64,000 bases of DNA from Hetaerina americana (Eukaryota; Arthropoda; Insecta; Odonata; Calopterygidae): NCBI GenBank assembly GCA_022747635.1, contig JAKTNV010000002.1:107862869-107926868 (forward strand). Reading direction: 5' to 3'. A program made the translations under genes and the position numbers. The notes under the pieces are model-generated. The model worked only from the letters and a program-made list of their open reading frames with translations. It did not search any database and was not told where the DNA came from. Shown piece after piece: positions 11,901 to 26,415 of this stretch (within the stretch, counting starts at the first letter, position 1; each line of letters begins with the position of its first letter).

Positions 11901-14530
11901 TTCATCAAAAGAGAAGAGTTTTAGCGAACTCATCGATAATGTAAGCGAGCACTTCTTCGTCGATGTTTGAGTCACACAATCCGGGTTTCGTCGTCTCCAG
12001 TTACCAGAACGTCGGAACTCGAGCCGTGAGCAAATAAGGGCAGTAGGTATGAAGGGTAGATATTATTATTCCTTTTGCTTCCCTATCAAAATTTAATTTC
12101 GCCAGATCGTATGGTATATGTACATGTATGTCTCCCTCAGTTAATAGGAAACGAACAAATGGGTGAATCATAGAAATATGCATGATCATTGTATGCGACT
12201 GGATCTTTTGTGTGCTAAGCAAAGGCGTGAATTCCCTGAAATACCTGAAAAGGGTGAATATTTTTTCATAAAATATATAGAATTGAAAACCACGTGTGAA
12301 ACCTAGCATTCCTGTATATTATTCACTGAAAAATATTTTAAATAATTTCATTGGTGAGAATGAAATTCTCTTAGAGCGCCATAAAACCCTCCGTAAGTAT
12401 TTCAAGTGGTTTTAAGGCCTTCCATTATGTAAAGTTTAAAATATCCTCTATTATAGACAGACGGGATACCTGCGTGAATAGGAAGTGAGATGAGAGAAAA
12501 ACAAGAGATACAAAATAAGAGGGAAATAATAAATGGAAACGTGAGAATGGGAAAGGGGAAGCAGTTAGGAATTTAATATATTTTTTATTGAGTATTGTAT
12601 GGTGAATTAAGTGAATACAAAGAAAAAGATAAGACTATTGGGGATCAGGCAGGCAGAAAATTTGGCGGTGGGGGTGAAAGAATTTGAGAGAAAGTAACAA
12701 AATGCAGATACGCGAGGGGAATTTTCTATAAAAGATATTTTTCTTGAGAGGTGAGGGAGTGGAAAATATTGGAAATAAGGCACCAAATTCGTGTCGGCTG
12801 GTTGGAGAATAAAATTTATAAGGTAGAGCATTAAAATATCAAAGAAATTATTTGGGAAATAAATATTATTGGCTAAAATATTTTACCGCTTTCTTAGTAA
12901 TTCAATGTCATATTGAAAAATAAAATTGGTAAGTCAGATTTAAAATAAATATAATGTACTTATCGTCACAAAAAGTTAGTCAAATATCGGAATAGAATAT
13001 AAAGTACCTTATTAACTTTTAAACTAAATAAATGCATTACTCTCAGCCTTTTTTCAATGGTGAGGTGAAGGGATTCCCTTTGAACCATTTATATTTTCAA
13101 ATTGAATCATTACAAGTCGTCAGAATTCCTTGTTCTGTGTTTCACAAAATCGTCTTTCGTACTATATTTTTTTCTCGTATACATATCATGCTTTTGTACG
13201 ATATTTTATCGTAAGAAAGATTTCTTTTTTAACACATTGTAAATTCCAAATCTGCAATGTAAAAACGATTTCGGTATATGACACATGCATGTGGGTAGTT
13301 ACTTTGGCGACTAGTAACCATTTTGAATTTTGTGCATTGACCTGAAATTTTTGTCATGGAAGGGTAAAATCTGTTCTCTTCACAGGGAATATTTTCATGA
13401 TTGCGACAAGATTGATTTAGAAACCGATTTCATCATTTTCACTTGGTGTATAGTACTGATGAATATTGCAAAAGCTTTAACCATCGATTACTATAGAATG
13501 TTCGAATATTCTGAAATATCTGAGTGATTGCACCTTGCTCGATAAAAGTTGCTAATTCAATCCGCGCCCTTGAAATATATAAATTTTATTAATACAAACC
13601 CATTCATCTCGAACTATTTACCTGAGATCTTTAGGTCAGAAAATTACTTCGGGTAAGAGTATTGTTTCTTGACTAAAATGAATTTTCTAAATGGACTTCA
13701 TGATTGCATTTGACCTTCATCGGTAAGAGTATATGTATCATACTAATTTTAAATATCCTTACACGCCTCTTCACATACTCAAATGTTAAATAAAAACAAT
13801 TAAACTTTTATTTGACTGCAGGTTGGATTTGTCATCGTTTGTACTTCTTTTTAAATTTCTTTAGTTTTCGGTTTTTGATTCTAAGACCTTGTACGCAATA
13901 GTATTCAGGAACGAGAAAGATTCTGAGACGTGAGAAACATTCTCCCGAGGGTTTGACTTGTTTTCCTTTCTCCTCTTTCAATTATTATTTTACCTCTCTA
14001 AAATGTTTTAAATTGAACTTAATCTTTGTTGTTATGTTAACCTTGAAAAGGTCATTGCTTCGTCGGTTCTCAAGGGCAACCGATATTCGGGCGTTTCCCC
14101 GAAATCTTATTTATATGAACATTAAAAACGTGTAGTAAGTATGTGCAAAAGGCTCTAAAAATAGTTTCATTTCCAAAACTATTACAATTGAGATCGAATG
14201 AGAATTTTAGGGGACCAAAAATTTGCCCGCTGTAAATAAAATCAAGTAAATGAGATCCTGTATTTGCCTATTTGCCTTGGCAACGTTTGTAGATTACATG
14301 GATTTAACTCTTCTTCCTTTCCTTGTCAACGTATAATTATACCGAAGTCTGTATGTTGCCCAGTTGAATCTAAACACATTTTTTTTCTGCACTGGGGAAT
14401 TAATTCAATTTTATTCCATTTAAACTTAAAGTTTCCCGAGTACAAAACTTATTTCCCTTTAAATGGCCCCTTTACTTTGTGGCGTTCTCGTTAATTTTAT
14501 ATGTTAACTGATCATTGCCTGCGGCATTTG
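11901..14530. other. AT-rich non-coding DNA
   Basis: Short random frames only. No splice-flanked coding exon, transposon domain or RNA gene was recognised. Confidence 0.45.
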
Positions 14531-14534
14531 ATTT

Positions 14535-14830
14535 ATCCCACCTGTGCTCTAATAAGTTGAGAGGGAAATGGGAGGAAGTAGGCTAAAGGGTTACTCAGAG
14601 ATATAGAGAGATGGAGGTGATTGAAAGAGGGTATTCTCCGTAGAGTGTGCGGAACAAGGAGAGGAGGAGCGTGGGAGGAAGAGGAAGGACGGAGTTTAGA
14701 AGTCAATGGCAGATATAAGGATGGGGGCGATTCGGAGGGGGGGGTGAGGGGAAGGAAGTTGGAGGGGGGTCTGGCGGCGGCGATACTGCAGAGATAAGAG
14801 GCAGGATAAAGAGAAAGGATTGAGAGGTGA
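14535..14830. repeat. G/purine-biased island
   Basis: GAGAGG/GGAGG-rich plus strand. Runs of five to nine G at 14736-14770 fit a G-quadruplex pattern. A 130-codon minus frame is serine/proline/leucine-rich and composition-driven. Confidence 0.5.
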
Positions 14831-15010
14831 AGTTGGCGATGCGAAGAAGTGGGAAAGGTTATTGGAAAGGGGATGAAAACAAATTCGTTCGACTCCATGA
14901 GATTTTGCCCTCGAGATTCCATCACCTTCAGTCACGTCAACGGTTCGGAATTAAAATATACTTTGAGAAGAAATCTCAACTAGGTTTCGGAGCGTTAGGG
15001 TATTTCAACA

Positions 15011-15056
15011 CCCCCCCCCCACACAAACCCCTCGGTTCCTCTCCCCTCTCCCCCCC
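15011..15056. repeat. C-rich low-complexity run
   Basis: An eleven-base C run followed by CA-rich and CCCTCTCC stretches. No function is visible. Confidence 0.7.
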
Positions 15057-15059
15057 ACG

Positions 15060-18000
15060 CACATACACGCACTTCGACCACCCTTGCCTTCATTGGTTTA
15101 AAAAAAATCGAGAAGATAATTAAAAACATGATTGACATGGCCGCCGAAGTGGCTGATTGATTACAAAGAAAATGATTTTTGAATGTTGACGGATCATCTA
15201 CGTTCCCGGAAGTTGGATGCTTAGGCCATGGATGATAAAATGAACGGAGAGCATTCGATGACTTCTCAGGCGAGTTTTGACTCCTTTTGAGATAGAGTTA
15301 ATGAAATTATCAAATTAAATTTTCGCAACGAACGCTCAAATTCATAAAATTATCTCGTTATTTAACGGTTAGATTTGATTATTATTTAAATTTGGTGAAA
15401 TATCATTCACCGGTTATTTTTATCCTTTACTTTGCTCAATTCACATTTGCATAATTGTTTTAACTCTCCATTTTTGCTCTGATTCCAGTGTTGAGTAAAC
15501 CTTTCTGAGCAGATAATTACTCTCTTTAAGAGAGCGGAAGAGAACTAAAGAGGTCCCTTGAGTCGCACTAAATAGAATCCGACTAATTATTTTAAATTCT
15601 ACGATATTAAATTAATAAATTTCCCTCTGGAAATTTTAAAGCCTTGTTAGTGATCTTATGAATTTATCCCAAACGAGGTTTAAAACTTAGTTCCCTTCAG
15701 GCGTGAATTGCCTCAACAATAAACTTTAATGCATTCCATAGGCTACTTAAATTAAAACCTCTTATACTTTAAGACATCTCTCTCCACTCGACATATATAT
15801 CTGATGATGAAAATTTGTGTTCTACAGTGTGAACACATCCTTCTTGCAGACTTCATATTTCATTGAACAAAGTTAATTTGGAAATAACTCTCTTGCCGCT
15901 AGATTTGCACTGGCGTAGGGCTAAATTATTTTCCACGCCCTCAAGATACAATTTATCTCCTCTCAATGTCATGCATTTCAACCTTTTCTTTGGCGCATAA
16001 GCGTGAATAAAATCTAATATACGCCATTCATTGTAACTTTTGTCCTGAAATAAACTTTTTCTGATCGAAAAATGAGGAACAGAAAATAAATAATATTCAT
16101 TTCCTGTCTTCAGAAAACGTTGAGGATATATTTTAGTCATCTTAGTTCAATATTTTTTAGATGGTAGTTCTTTGAAAGCCTACGAAATAAATTTCTCATG
16201 GGAATATATAACGCGAGATTTTTGACCTAGCTTTCTTCATGCGCTGCGTCTTGAAGAGAGGCAATAAATGTGAGTCGGGAAGACCCAGGACGCCCTTTCT
16301 TCTGCGTGCGGCAGATATATTATGCTCCTTTATTCAGCAGTTAGCGGATTTATACCCACTCACTCGGACAGCTCAGACCCCTCCCAAAGTATTCCGCTTA
16401 TTAAATAAACGTCTGAATTATCTTTAGTTCGATATTCCAAATTCCCACTCCCCACATATTTTTTCTGAAATCGTAATATCCGTTAATATATTTTTTGCGG
16501 AGACATTGTACTTTCAGTGATATAATTTGGCTAGGAAAGTCCTTAATTGACCTATTTCCAAAATTAAAACAAAATCTGCAACATTCTCGTTTAATCCATA
16601 GCTCTTATTTTGACTTACTGCTTATTTGACGAAATCCAATGTGTGTCTCCTTTCATTATACGAGTTTGAAAAGGTAACGATAAACGGTAAAACCCACTGT
16701 CACATACGTACCTTGAATATGATACGTAAACATTAGCATACGCAAATAGACAGATATATAAGACAAAAATAGTACATTTTTGCTGTCTTATTATTTCGCA
16801 TGTAACTAAATATAATTCCAAGAAACTACGGGACAACAATGTCAGAGTGTAAAAATCATTCGACTTGACCGGGATACCGAGAGTGTACGAGGACACCTTG
16901 ATGGCGTAACTGGCTAAAGCACTCGGCTGGCTAAATATGACTATTTCGAGTAATACATGTAATACTCATATAATATAAACCTTGATAGTGGGTCAATAGT
17001 ATACCTCATCGCATGTCAATACTCCTCAAATCATCATTTTCTGTCCGATTTGTTGGTGGACACACTTGGCATTAGCTCCGTCCCCATTTAACCCGATGGA
17101 CTTTCTAAGTTTATTTCTTTGATATTTTCGTTCCAATAGTTCAGTTAATTTTTGTACCATAAAGGGAAGCAGCCTCTTGCTTCGGAGTCGCACAAAAAGC
17201 AATTTATCTTCCACAATATGCCACGTGCCAATTGGGCGCCATTTTCAAGGGAATTGGAATTTTGGCACGAGATAGAAATAATTGAGGAGAGGGAATTGGG
17301 ACTACCCGTTGGAAAAGTGGAACCAACTTGGGTTGGCGCATGCGTGCCAATGCCCTTTAGTAACGCATTCCCGATTGGTTGGTTACCCTGGTATCTCTTG
17401 GTCCCTGAGCGAATTCGATGAAATGAGTCTTTGCCATTGTAACTGACTCTCTATATAAATGGTTAATCTAGGTCCACTACGTTATTCTGATATCAGGGGT
17501 TGCTCCCTACAAGTATATATATATATTTTTCATCGCACGCAACTTCTGTTCTAAAGTAGCACGTAGGTGAAATCAATGATTTTCTTGAATAAGTATTTAT
17601 AATCATTCTAGAAATTATACGTGTTCGCAAATGCATTTTTTACTCCGGATAGCGGTATGAACATTTTTGAATTCGGCTTACGATTACATTTTCCTGCCGG
17701 ACAACATTAGTTGAATATTTTTAGGGTCACATGAATAAATTCCTCCGATCTTATTTACCATTAAGTGACCTTAATCGTTTTATTTAAGACTTTAATAAGA
17801 TGTAATGTGAAATATAATTAACTCATCCTTTCACATGACCATATTTCAGTATAAATTTTACTTTATTCACAATACATTTCCATGCAAAGATCAATAAAAA
17901 TAGTAAAATGAGTTTAAATCTTTTTTTTATTATTTAATAGAACATCATGGCTTTTGCAACTCAAATTCGGAACACTTTAAGCTTATTTCAAATGAATAAG

Positions 18001-19290
18001 ATGGGAATTTTCTCATTTCCTGTCCCAGGCATTATTAAAGTCAAACCATTGTGTGGTAATCCCCGGTGGAAACGCAAATAATAATCTGTTCCCAATAATG
18101 AAGCCAACTGGTGCATGCAATATGTTCAGCAGCGAAGATTTTGTAGGGCGCGGATGAATGATGATCACTCTCAATGGCCTGATTGTGATTTCTGCAGTTA
18201 TGCGGCCTCGCTATTTTTTGTTGCATATTCTCGTTCAAGGCCAATGGAGATGATTGGTGCAGTTAATAGCACATTTGTCGGGGACCTCCAAAGCAAAATA
18301 ACCAGTCAGGCAATAGATTTTTTTGTGTTGATGATGTGCGTGGCGCCATTAAAATTGATAATAAACTCATAAAATGGGATAAGAAAAAAATTGAGTTTAG
18401 AGCTGTTCAAGAGTGCGTGCATAGAAATGTATCTTTCCTAGTTATTTTATCAGATTTCTTTTTAAAAATTACGGTCGGTTTGATTTTTCTCATAATTCTC
18501 GTTTCGTCTCTCCCATAAAGTTCGACGCAATGAAACCTTGATTTGTGACGCATTATTTCTTCCATACTCATTGGAAAAAGTTGAAATAATTTAGCTAGAT
18601 AATTGTAAGTAAGTAGTAGAATTCACTTTTAATAGCTTGTTTTCTTCGCGAATTTATTCAAGGGTTTCGTATTCAAGTATGATGCGTTAGCGCATACTTA
18701 CAAATTTCAGTTTAGTGTTTTTGACTTTGAAAAATGTGAACCATAAAACTACGCATTGTTGAAATTACTCTACATTAAGAATAAGAACAAAAGCTCAAGT
18801 ATGCTTATAAGATAGAAATGGTTACAAAGTTACGTTGGGCAAAATGAAAATTGCATTCACATATCTAATGCCAATTCATTTTACAATATATCGTCATTCA
18901 TTTGCCTTGCTCTTTAATAATTTCGCATCGGGTTTTCTTCAACTTACTAGTCCGTAGGCGATTTTGAAATCAAAGTAATTATTTTTTAAAACTAAATATG
19001 ATTTAAATTACACATTTTAAACTCCAATTAAATATAGAAATTCATTTTTCAAAACCAAGTACATGGTAGTTTTATTCTCATGTTTCGTCGAATTATTTTG
19101 CTCCTATGGAAGAATATTTAATTATATCCCTTACGTTAACCTATCTGTGAATAATTAATAGTTTTATTCTAAAAATGAACCGTATCGCCAAATATTTCTG
19201 CCATATCTGCAAATCTCTGAGCCATATCTCGTTTCTAGATTGCGATCGTTAGCGTAATCCTTGGATAGATCCCACATTTCTAGCAATAAG
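15060..19290. other. AT-rich non-coding DNA
   Basis: No coding or transposon domains were recognised over about 4.2 kb. A short tRNA A-box-like string near 16902-16920 lacks a B box. Confidence 0.45.
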
Positions 19291-19299
19291 TGGATCATT

Positions 19300-19840
19300 A
19301 CAACGGAATAGGGAGTTGCGTCTCACAGACGCCGCAGAATTGAGCAGAATCGAGAGGAGAGGATGCACCATCTCCTCCTCCCCATGGGGGTCCCCATCAC
19401 CCCCCAACGTAGTCCCCCTCCTCTTTCCCCAAAAGGACCAAATCAATACAAATGACTTAGTCAGCTGGGAGCTTTTCTAGATCGCGAAAAAAGTGCGAGG
19501 GGGAGAACTCGTGTGCGTCTGAAAATAAAAAAAACACCTTCCCACCTCCCCTTCCCTCCCCCCCTTCTGTGTCTCTTATATTGGGAATGTTGATGGATTT
19601 TGTTTGGAGGAGATTTAATCGGATTTTCTCTCAATCTGCCGGGGATGAGCGCATTCCACTCAAATTCATCCCTTTTCCCGTGGAATTTGGAAGGGGCCGC
19701 CGCGATGAACCCAGCAATGCGGCTCGGAGGAGTGTGTGTGAGAGAGAGGGAGGAAAGGGGAGGGGGAGAAGGAAAGAGAAGTCGGGAGGGAAGAGACGGA
19801 TGGGCTGCGGGTCGGAATGTTTTCAAGTAAGCAACGAATC
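19300..19840. repeat. mixed C-rich then G/purine-rich island
   Basis: Plus-strand C/T-rich (19360-19440 and 19535-19565) then purine-rich (19735-19800). Frames through it carry no domain. No gene is called. Confidence 0.5.
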
Positions 19841-21950
19841 ATAATGCACGCACGGTCCCGCGCTGTTTTACGACCCACGTGCTCCTGGATCTCTTTCGAA
19901 TATTTTTCCGGAGGCATAGATCGAGGAGAATGATGGAGTCGGAGGAACGTTAAAAGATTCATACAGAAAAGTGATAGAATTTTGCGCTCTATCGGATTGC
20001 CTGTGGCTAAAATTTGCGCTGTGAATACGTACTCATACTACTTCGGCTCACGGTGCACAATAGTAATCCTAAGAGATGTGATCGCTTGCATACGAAAAAC
20101 GAGTGCTGCAAAGATTATAAGTGGTCATGTGTGTTGCACAGCTTTTCCGTCTTTCAATTCCAAAATGTTAAGTACCCACATCCAATACATTTACTAGTGC
20201 TAAACTACCATCTTCTCTCGTTAATTTTTAAAGCGGTCCATTCCCCGTGAATGAAATAATATTCCTCAATATATCCATGAGTAACGCTATATTTTTTATC
20301 AAATATTTTTGCCACTTCGAATTCCTAATATGGTGGCTCTAATTTACCAATAAGAATCAAATATTAGTCCTACTGAAACACTCGATGGATAGGTGTACTA
20401 TGATATCCCTTAAGTAAAATGTGTAATCCACTCGTGAACATAACAACAGCATGTCATTTTAGCTAATCTCTTGATTGTTTATAGCAATCCAACTATTGTC
20501 ATTGATCTAAATAGATTTTTTTTTATTTTTCTGTATCGAAATATTTTTATTCCCACTTTAAGATGATGTTAAAGTAATTTGAAAAATGTTTAATACGTAT
20601 TTAGAACAACATGAATCAATGACATCGTAAACATTTTCCGAGGAAATTGACGGTTTTGTAACGGGTAGGTAGAATGTATGCATACACAAGCGAGTAGATT
20701 GCAGTCATGGCGTTACCAATATGTTGTTAACTGTCTTTTTTAGCATAAGTCGTGTGGTAATGGTGATTCAAAACTTTTGTTTAAGTGTGACGCAAAAGTT
20801 TTCGGAAGGCCATTATAACCAAATATCAAAATATACCGAAAAAGACGAGTTTTTGGAATCCACTGTTTCGGGCATTAAAATTGTATTTTCCAAAACGTAT
20901 TGACCGATGACGCAGGCTATCCCTAGCAAACACGGGTTCGCTCGCGCTAGAGATTTACGTAATCATGCAATGCATGGAACTAACTGTATTCATGATAATA
21001 TGCAAATGCACTCGCCGAATGTGAATATGTAAATTAGTCGACTATGGACAAGTATAAATAATAAAAAACATTAAAATACGCGACTACGCAAAGAGCCGAA
21101 CTAAAAAGACAAATATTTTCTTCATTTTTCTTATATTAGTTTTGAAGTTACTTTGAATAATTTTCGGATTCCAACGATATCTCATTCGTCAAAATCGGTT
21201 CAGTTGTTTGGACTGATGCGATGAAATAAAGAAGATGAACATGAATAAAGCATCTGAACCCTGAAAGCATTACACTCCTTTTTGGGCAGTCGGGTTTCGC
21301 CCCAGTAAATTTAGTCGGAGTTCCAATCGGGAAATCATATCGATGAGTTATGAATGGACCAAATGAAGAGGGCTCGGGTTCCGGTCTCTGAAATTTGCAA
21401 TTCGGCCTCAGTTAGCGTGATGCCATTTTTATTTGTATGACTGACCATTTGTGGCGTTTGATCACCTCAGATTTCCAAAACATCACTACGGCGTATACGA
21501 GTAAATACTGTTGTTTTTCTAGTCGCTCACGGTTGATTTTGATAAACATGCATTATTTATTATTAGTGACAATCGGCTCAATGTACTCTTTGATATTTAG
21601 TATTAATAGCAATCGATAGAAATACAAAAGTCGCCACCGAATTCAGTTAACATCTAAAATTATTATTAATTTATCTTATCTTTTTAAAACGTCGCGCACA
21701 ATCAGGACAAATCGGATGATAACTCCGCCACGTTAATTAAATATTTCCGCACGTTGATGTATTCCATCATGCCATGCGGAGTCAAAACCTCATTTTGGGG
21801 TGATAAAAGTACGTTTGGGACAAAGAGACACTTTGTCGCAGGATGACGCAAAAATATGAATCACCGGCGTAAGGTCTCTGCACTCGACTGAAAGTTTCGC
21901 GATCGCACGGACGGATATAAGGCTTTGAACTAGCCGGGAGGCAGCAGGGA
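19841..21950. other. AT-rich non-coding DNA
   Basis: Nothing recognised beyond short chance frames. Confidence 0.45.
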
Positions 21951-22380
21951 CGTTTCCCTTGCAAATGGGTCGACGCCCGGCATTTCCCCGCGCCTTATCT
22001 CCTCTCCAGCCGACCCCCAATCCGCCCCCGGTGGCCCACCGGGTTATCCCTCTCAATCCCCCAACCCCCGCCACACCCCTCCCCTTCACCCGCACCTCTC
22101 TCGCTATCACCCCCCTCAAAACACCTGCTCCCCCGGCAAACCAAACCACCCACACAAACGCTCCGGACAGAGTCCGAATCGGCTTAAAAGGAAACGAGTA
22201 GTCGGGGAGGGGGGCGGGAACGCCACAGCATCCCGAAAGGGAATCTGCGGTCCAAGGGACCCTTCCTACCCAAAGCCCGACAGCACCCTCTCTCAACTTC
22301 AGCTTCCCGCCCACCCCCGACGAAATACTACCCTCACGCCTTATCTTCTTCCCCCAAAAATCCCCTTTCCATGTCCCCAA
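21951..22380. repeat. C-rich, CpG-containing island
   Basis: Here the plus strand is C-rich (CCCCC, CACCC), opposite in bias to most other islands. The 196-codon minus frame (21790-22380) is glycine/valine/arginine-rich with no recognised domain. A promoter CpG island cannot be excluded, but no transcript is evident. Confidence 0.45.
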
Positions 22381-25300
22381 ACTTTCCCCAAGTGCTCTCG
22401 ATGTTATTGTTTTTTTTTATCGTCCCTTACGGTCCTCGTGCAGATGCCGGCCCATGTCCAGTATTTGTGTCTCGCTTTCCCTGATGTCGGTTGATATTTG
22501 TTCTAGTAATCCTTTCGGGGTGAGTCAGGACTCAGCCACCCTCCCACTTTCATCTCACGGACCATTTTTACGCTCCACCCCCGTTCCCCGCGGCCTCTCG
22601 TTGCGGGCTCTAAAGGGAGAGCCAGGCGAGCGATTAGAGAAGCGCGGAAGGCGGGGTCAAGATTAGATGGGATCGCGCTCGGCTCTAGAAATATCATCAA
22701 TGCAATAGTCACCGTCAAGCCATTTGCATAATCGTATGAGGTGATGATGAACTGTGCTGAAATCCAATGGGACTCGGACATGGCCAGGAATGCGTAATAG
22801 GGGAAAAAAAGCATGCAATATTAAATTTTAACTTCCGTAGTGATAAACTTAAATGAACTCATGCAGTCTGTACCGAACCCTATTACACAGATAAGTCTGA
22901 TTGGCAATATTTTTTATTTTGTATGCTATATATTTACAGTTAATTTCACACGCCGTTGGGCTCAGTACTGGGTGAACTCTACCATCACCTACCAAACCGA
23001 CCTTCGGGTTCATTACTGTGTTTATGGTTTTTTTTATTTACCGGCTGGTGTAGTCTATAAAGTAGTATTATTTTTAAATTGTTGAATGGCTTGAAAGGCT
23101 CAATAAGCGACAACTGAGGTGATTTGAATATTCATGTCTGCACAATATATTGGGGTATCGGCATGTTTTAATGATTTTGATCTTGCCATAACGCAAGAGT
23201 TTAACGATAAGCAGTGACTTATAAAACTGCAACGTCTATGTACGACTAGCGGCGTAAATTTTCATCAGAAACAGTCGTAAAAATTGATCATTCATCTGTG
23301 GTAAAAAATTGATCATTCATTTGTCGTAAAAAAATTATCATTTATTTGATTCAGACTCAGTCGTCTTCGTTACCTCGGTGAATTTGCGCTGAGTCTGTCG
23401 GTTCAGATGCCGTCTGCAGCATAAAGATTGTTTCACCTTATGACAATTCATTTTTACTGGAGTGCGACATGAGCTCATCTGTTTCGTTGGAGTGTCTTTC
23501 ACATGCAACGTCTACCGCTATCACTGCTAAAAGGAGGCATCAAAAGTAATAATAAACGCTACGAAAACATGACTCAAATATGACGTTCATGCTAGTATTC
23601 CTACTGCTGAATGTGTTGCCAATCAAAAATGATAAATAAAGGTGTTAATTTCGTGGTGAATATTTCATTTTGTTCTAATATCCTAGTCCGATTAACTTTT
23701 TCTGTAAACACTCGAACACAGTGACAAGATTAGGAAAACTATATTTTCATCTCTGCTCTAAATGTCGACTCTTAAATGTCCCAGCATCCTCGCTGGGTAA
23801 TCTTAGCATGGAGCCTTCTTGGTCAATTTCTCGAGTAATCATAGACGGCCTGCGCTGAGTGACCCAATAAATACCCTACTCTCTCGATATCATTTCCGTT
23901 TTCGGGATGGCGTATTGCTTCATCAAATACCTTAATGACTGGAATAAATGGATAAAATTATCCTTCTCTGGATACCCATGTCTAAATAATCATGACCGTT
24001 CTCCTACGTGCTATTATCCGAAACTAATGGTCTGAAAGAGGCGTCATCCTCGCCCAACTTCAGTGGGCAGGATGCATTTTGTTGACGCGGTTAATTTGTC
24101 CCTGGTCTGTTTTGAAGTTACCTCAGGGAGTTTGCGTACACATAACACTCCCTTCGCATATATTTGAGCTAACTCTGATTTGTGCTAGTTAACGCAATGC
24201 ACACACATTTCTAATAAGAACTCCTCTCTAAATTCAACATAGCCACCCAAATTTTCTCAAATAATCGAAAATTATTTCCAGGTAAGTGATGCGGCTCCTT
24301 AGCCTGTTTTGATTTGATCCAATTGGAATATTGGTGATCTTTGAGTCGTCAAAAAACCGCTGTCCCGATAAATGAAAATTGCATGTCTTTGTTTATATAT
24401 TTCGGAATAATTTAATTGTTCAGTAGGCTTTATTTCATAGTTATTTTGATAAGCTATCCTCGGTAATAATTTAAAGAAAAATTACCGAAAATAATGATGG
24501 TGCCATACAAAAATTAGACCAATCAAGCTTAAGGTTGGTTTAGATAGGTTGGTGTAGAGCTCATCTCGGAGTAAGCCATAGGCCTCCTCGTGATCACTCT
24601 TTTAGGGAAACACTCCTTTAGAATATGAGGGATGTTTTCATGCCTCTTTTTGCATGTAGTATCTATAAATGTTCTCCGATTAGATGTCAGATGCGGATAA
24701 AACATCACCCGCTCAAACACACGGTTCTTAGGCGTGATCTTCATCTCACTAAACCCTTCTTTCTATATCATCTCTTCGAGTTTGTGGAGCTGGAAATAAG
24801 CTAGTTGACGTTATCAATGAAATATTTGTGGAAAATAATAAAGCTTCATTCACAGAATTAAATGAAAATTCTCTGTCATTGTTACCTTCATTTTTCGACA
24901 TAAAATACCGATTTAGGGTTTTTATATAATTTATGTCTGTCCCCATACAAAAATAGTTGCAAATTAATATAATTTGTTTGCGGTAATGGCTTCCCTTGGT
25001 TCTAAGACAGAATATCCCATGTCTGTTCGCCCATGGTGTTGAATTGATTAGAAATCAAATAAAATGGTCGTATGAAATTGCCTATTTTTACTGTCGGCCT
25101 GCAATGCGCACGAGTGTAATCCTTCTCCGTGAGACTTAGTTCTGTTTGACTGACTGGAAACGTGGGTTATATTTGCGTAGTAGTCCCAGTCAGTTCGTTG
25201 GATGGTCGACATAGGCTAAATTTACGTTCCCTTCAAGATAGAAATTAATCTCTTCGATGGAGGAAGTAAATTTTGTGGCCTAGTGTTGGATATACATATG

Positions 25301-25490
25301 AAGTACATGCTATATGGTGCTCGCCCACAAAAAACTCACCCACCCACAGTACATGCGCCAACCAGTTTCCAGTGATGGAGCCGTGTTTCCTGCTCGCCAG
25401 TGAATGGGACGGCAATGTTAGAGCGTGTCCTCCATCGCATGGGCTGAACGAGGAACGAGCTTGTCGTAGTAGTTCGGGCTTTTAGGGTGC
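22381..25490. other. AT-rich non-coding DNA with one tandem repeat
   Basis: No gene recognised. It contains the three-unit tandem repeat at 23272-23345. Minus frames at 24529-24744 and 24749-24946 are uninterrupted but match no family I know. Confidence 0.4.
23272..23345. repeat. three-unit tandem repeat, 24-25 bp period
   Basis: Units 23272-23295, 23296-23320 and 23321-23345 share the core GTCGTAAAAA(A)TTGATCATTCAT with a few differences. The third is the most diverged. Confidence 0.8.
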
Positions 25491-25989
25491 ATCGAAAACC
25501 GTGGTCATTTTTCACTAGGGTAAAAACGTTAAAAACTTCAATCCATTTTTAAAAATACCTAAATAAATAATCACATAACTATTTAAAAACAAAAATTATT
25601 AAAAAATAAAGAAACCGCAACTAAAGTTATCCCATTAGGTCAGTTTACCTTAAACATTTTAAAACTCCATTTAAAGAGTTGGGGGTCATCCCCTAAAATA
25701 TTACCTGAATTGCTCCTTATTTTAAAAAAGCCTCCGGCCTTTTGATATTTGTTGTTTTACGTCAGCATATGTTTCACCTTATGGGGCAGGTCACAAACAT
25801 TGCAGCGAGGTTGCACTTTTTCCTCCGTGAAGAGGTACGAGTTCGTGAGGGCAGAGTGCCCTATCCTCAAGTGACCTCTTCCCTCCGATTTTTCCGGATG
25901 GAAGAGATCTATGCCAAAACGAATGATTTTATAGCCCTAATTTTATTATTACTTAAGGACCACCAAGCTTCCTTCCACTGGTTTAAGAC

Positions 25990-26415
25990 AAAAATCCAGC
26001 AAGGCTGTCTTTAGGACCTCCACACGTGGAATCGGTCTCGAGTTTGCCCAGGGCTTCCTTCGCTGCTTTTTCGTCTCTTTCATTGCCATTTATTCCCACA
26101 TGACCAGGAGTCCATATAAAGAATACCCTGTTCCCCTTTCTCTGAAGGGATAAGAAGGTATAATGGATCTCATGAACTATCGGGTGCATTGGTGGGAATA
26201 CCGATATGAATTTTAAGGCACTCAACCAGTCTGAACAGATGAGGAGAGAGCCGTTATTTTCTTTAATTTATTTTAGGGTCATCCTGATGCCTGACAGTTC
26301 GGCTGTGAATATACAACAAAACGTGTTCAGTTTTTCCCTCAAGGCTCCATGGTAGCGGGAGACCACCGCGCAGGCACATGTGGATTCCGCCTTCCACCCA
26401 TCGGTATAGACAGGG
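25990..26415 (-). pseudogene. LINE-encoded RNase H domain, nearly intact
   Basis: RNase H removes the RNA strand after reverse transcription. Read on minus: VYTDGWKAESTCACAVVS (first catalytic Asp), FTAELSGIRMTLK (Glu), LLICSDWLSALKF (second Asp), then IWTPGHVGINGNERDEKAAK (active-site His and last Asp). All four acidic positions are readable, with one in-frame stop after MTLK. The domain directly follows post-RT sequence in the LINE, while the RT core upstream has been deleted. Confidence 0.85.

Noticed and set aside
10678..11908. Frames of 100-260 codons on both strands in the purine island
   Set aside because: Overlapping frames in several phases with S/P/R or G/E/R composition and no domain; expected from a stop-poor GC-rich purine tract.
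16896..16940. tRNA A-box-like string (TGGCGTAACTGG)
   Set aside because: No B box or cloverleaf follows within the required distance; perhaps a SINE scrap but not supportable.
21790..22380. 196-codon minus frame in the C-rich island
   Set aside because: Glycine/valine/arginine-rich with no motif, and an opposing proline/threonine-rich plus frame; composition explains it.
24529..24946. Two minus frames of 65-71 codons in a row
   Set aside because: No family recognised, different frames, no splice signals linking them; treated as chance.
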